Part shown: positions 4,863 to 5,735 of the stretch, piece after piece | How positions within the stretch are numbered: position 1 is the first letter of the stretch | Layout of the letters: every line of letters starts with the position of its first letter | DNA from: CALBZH01 sp964538515 | Lineage (GTDB): Bacteria; Desulfobacterota; Syntrophobacteria; Syntrophobacterales; Syntrophobacteraceae | Direction: 5' to 3' | Assembly: GCA_964538515.1 (NCBI GenBank) | Contig: CAZIEW010000113.1 | Span: forward strand, 1 to 5,735 | DNA length: 5,735 nt | Program-made: the position numbers and the translations under genes | The notes under the pieces: generated by a model | What the model saw: the letters and a program-made list of their open reading frames with translations, nothing else | The model's database searches: none | What the model was told of the DNA's origin: nothing

Positions 4863-5670
4863 TCCAGAATGGCGGCGGCCAGCCGGAGGGGGTCTCGCGC
4901 CCGGCCTTGTAGCGGAAGTCGCAGCGCCGACCGCCCTGCGCGAGTGTCTCGGTGCGCTGCAACCCCATCTTGAAAGCGCGGCTTATCGGAAAGTCCAGCT
5001 GGCACAGGTAAGGTGTGAACTCATCGGCACCCTGCGCGTGGTAAAACTTGCAGACGCCACACTCCGTATAATCCACCCCCCAATCAAAGGCCACGCCGTC
5101 GCCCGCCACGTAAGTGAAGACCCAATCTTCCGGGTACTGTCGTTGCTGCGAGATGACGGCGTCGTGCTTGACCTGCTGCCCGGTCAGCCCTAACGACTGG
5201 GCCGCCCCCATGAAACCGGAGACCAGACCGGGCGTCGCGGCCATTTGGGCGTCAAAGCCTTCGTAAAGTATCTGGCCGATCTCCGGCAGCGGCTTGCCGT
5301 GCGTTTTCATCACCTGGTAGTAAGCCAGCGCGCCAGCCGATTGGACCAGGTTGCTGGTCAGCTCATTAGCGTCACCGCCGATGTAGGGCACGGCGAGCAT
5401 CAGCGTGCCGGCCAACGGTAACGTCTCCGCAACTATCGTGTCGGCAAAGGCAGGGGTATAGTGGGCAGCGAGCGCCGTGCGGAGATACTCTAACGTAGCG
5501 CTGAACTCCTGCAGGAACTTCTCCTGACGCGCCCCATAGTAGGTCGCAGCCGTGCCGTCGTCCGGCAACCGTTCCGGTCCCAGGAAGTGGTAGCCGCCGG
5601 CAACGGCCGCCGTCACTCCCAACCCGGCAAGAGAAAGTCGTAAAAATTCCCGGCGTGTAATGCGATTCAT
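4849..5670 (-). CDS. Tat-signal protein with ATC hydrolase-like domain
   Basis: Predicted 273-residue exported protein. The N-terminus TRREFLRL (residues 5-12, Arg6-Arg7) followed by a hydrophobic stretch to about residue 24 is a clear twin-arginine signal, with possible cleavage after AVA (22-24) or retention as a membrane anchor. The C-terminal part (about 195-255) matches the L-2-amino-thiazoline-4-carboxylic acid hydrolase family (ATC_hydrolase): DYTECGVC at 200-207, YLCQLDF at 221-227, and RTETLAQGGRRCDFRY at 239-254. Cys204, Cys207, Cys223 and Cys250 with Asp226 are the likely conserved core. The namesake enzyme opens the thiazoline ring in bacterial cysteine formation inside the cell, so a Tat-exported form probably acts on another substrate or is not an enzyme. 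Tat export implies folding before transport, perhaps with a bound cofactor or metal. The ATG at 5670 has GAGGAGAGGA upstream. The gene precedes the ABC transporter genes on the same strand; whether they share a transcript is unclear. Confidence 0.85.
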   Translation of the reverse strand: MNRITRREFLRLSLAGLGVTAAVAGGYHFLGPERLPDDGTAATYYGARQEKFLQEFSATLEYLRTALAAHYTPAFADTIVAETLPLAGTLMLAVPYIGGDANELTSNLVQSAGALAYYQVMKTHGKPLPEIGQILYEGFDAQMAATPGLVSGFMGAAQSLGLTGQQVKHDAVISQQRQYPEDWVFTYVAGDGVAFDWGVDYTECGVCKFYHAQGADEFTPYLCQLDFPISRAFKMGLQRTETLAQGGRRCDFRYKAGRETPSGWPPPFWKDEG

Positions 5671-5714
5671 AGATGTTCCTCTCCTCTGAAAATAACGCTC
5701 TGAGTTTGTAGTGA

Positions 5715-5728
5715 GGCGCTTTAGCGCC
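5715..5728. repeat. Perfect palindrome GGCGCT-TT-AGCGCC
   Basis: A 6-bp perfect stem with a 2-nt spacer, preceded by TTTGTAGTGA, lies 44 bp upstream of the Tat protein start. Copies of TCTGAG flank the region at 5699-5704 and 5730-5735. From memory, similar GTAGTGA-plus-GC-palindrome elements are scattered between genes in Chloroflexota genomes, which would make it a REP-like element and not an operator specific to this gene. The window ends 7 bp later, so the full element cannot be seen. No convincing promoter for the Tat protein gene is visible in 5671-5735. Confidence 0.6.
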
Positions 5729-5735
5729 GTCTGAG

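Noticed and set aside
4440..4973. Plus-strand frame of 177 codons containing an INESTNQRVND stretch
   Set aside because: The stretch is simply the translated octamer repeat, and the remainder is antisense to the ATPase and Tat protein genes.

Overview
The window looks like chromosomal DNA from a GC-rich bacterium, most likely a member of the Chloroflexota (Anaerolineae/Caldilineae-like). That placement is an inference from three things: GC-rich genes with strong AAGGAG/GAGGAG ribosome binding sites, intergenic blocks of 7-nt tandem repeats, and a short GGCGCT-TT-AGCGCC palindrome of the kind I associate with intergenic regions of that phylum. Nothing in the window proves the taxonomy. I see no rRNA, tRNA, CRISPR array, transposase or phage gene.

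Layout: a heptanucleotide repeat array (1-67) lies just beyond the 3' end of a minus-strand class I SAM-dependent methyltransferase gene (71-718). A divergent 174-bp intergenic region with a TATAAT box and two palindromes separates it from a plus-strand gene (893-2767). That gene encodes a 624-residue protein of unknown function with a large soluble N-terminal part and a C-terminal two-helix membrane hairpin. A GC-rich hairpin (2874-2905) sits between this gene and the convergent gene that follows. The rest of the window is a minus-strand run, read from right to left. It holds a Tat-signal protein with an L-2-amino-thiazoline-4-carboxylate (ATC) hydrolase-like domain (4849-5670), a BcrA-type ABC ATPase (3810-4715) and its ABC-2 permease (2930-3694).

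The ATPase and permease almost certainly form one transporter. The Tat protein is upstream on the same strand and could be co-transcribed, but it is separated by 133 bp of repeats. The methyltransferase and the 624-residue protein are divergently arranged and may share a control region; nothing links them functionally to the transporter.

The most unusual feature is the repeat pattern. Three of the four minus-strand genes are followed at once by short-period repeat DNA: two arrays of the same GAAACGT/GAAGCGT heptamer in opposite orientations, and one degenerate 7/8-nt tract that includes a stop codon. The permease gene, the fourth, ends instead near a terminator-like hairpin. The best candidates for undescribed biology are the unknown membrane protein with its operator-like promoter palindrome, the exported ATC-hydrolase-like protein, and the repeat blocks placed at gene ends.
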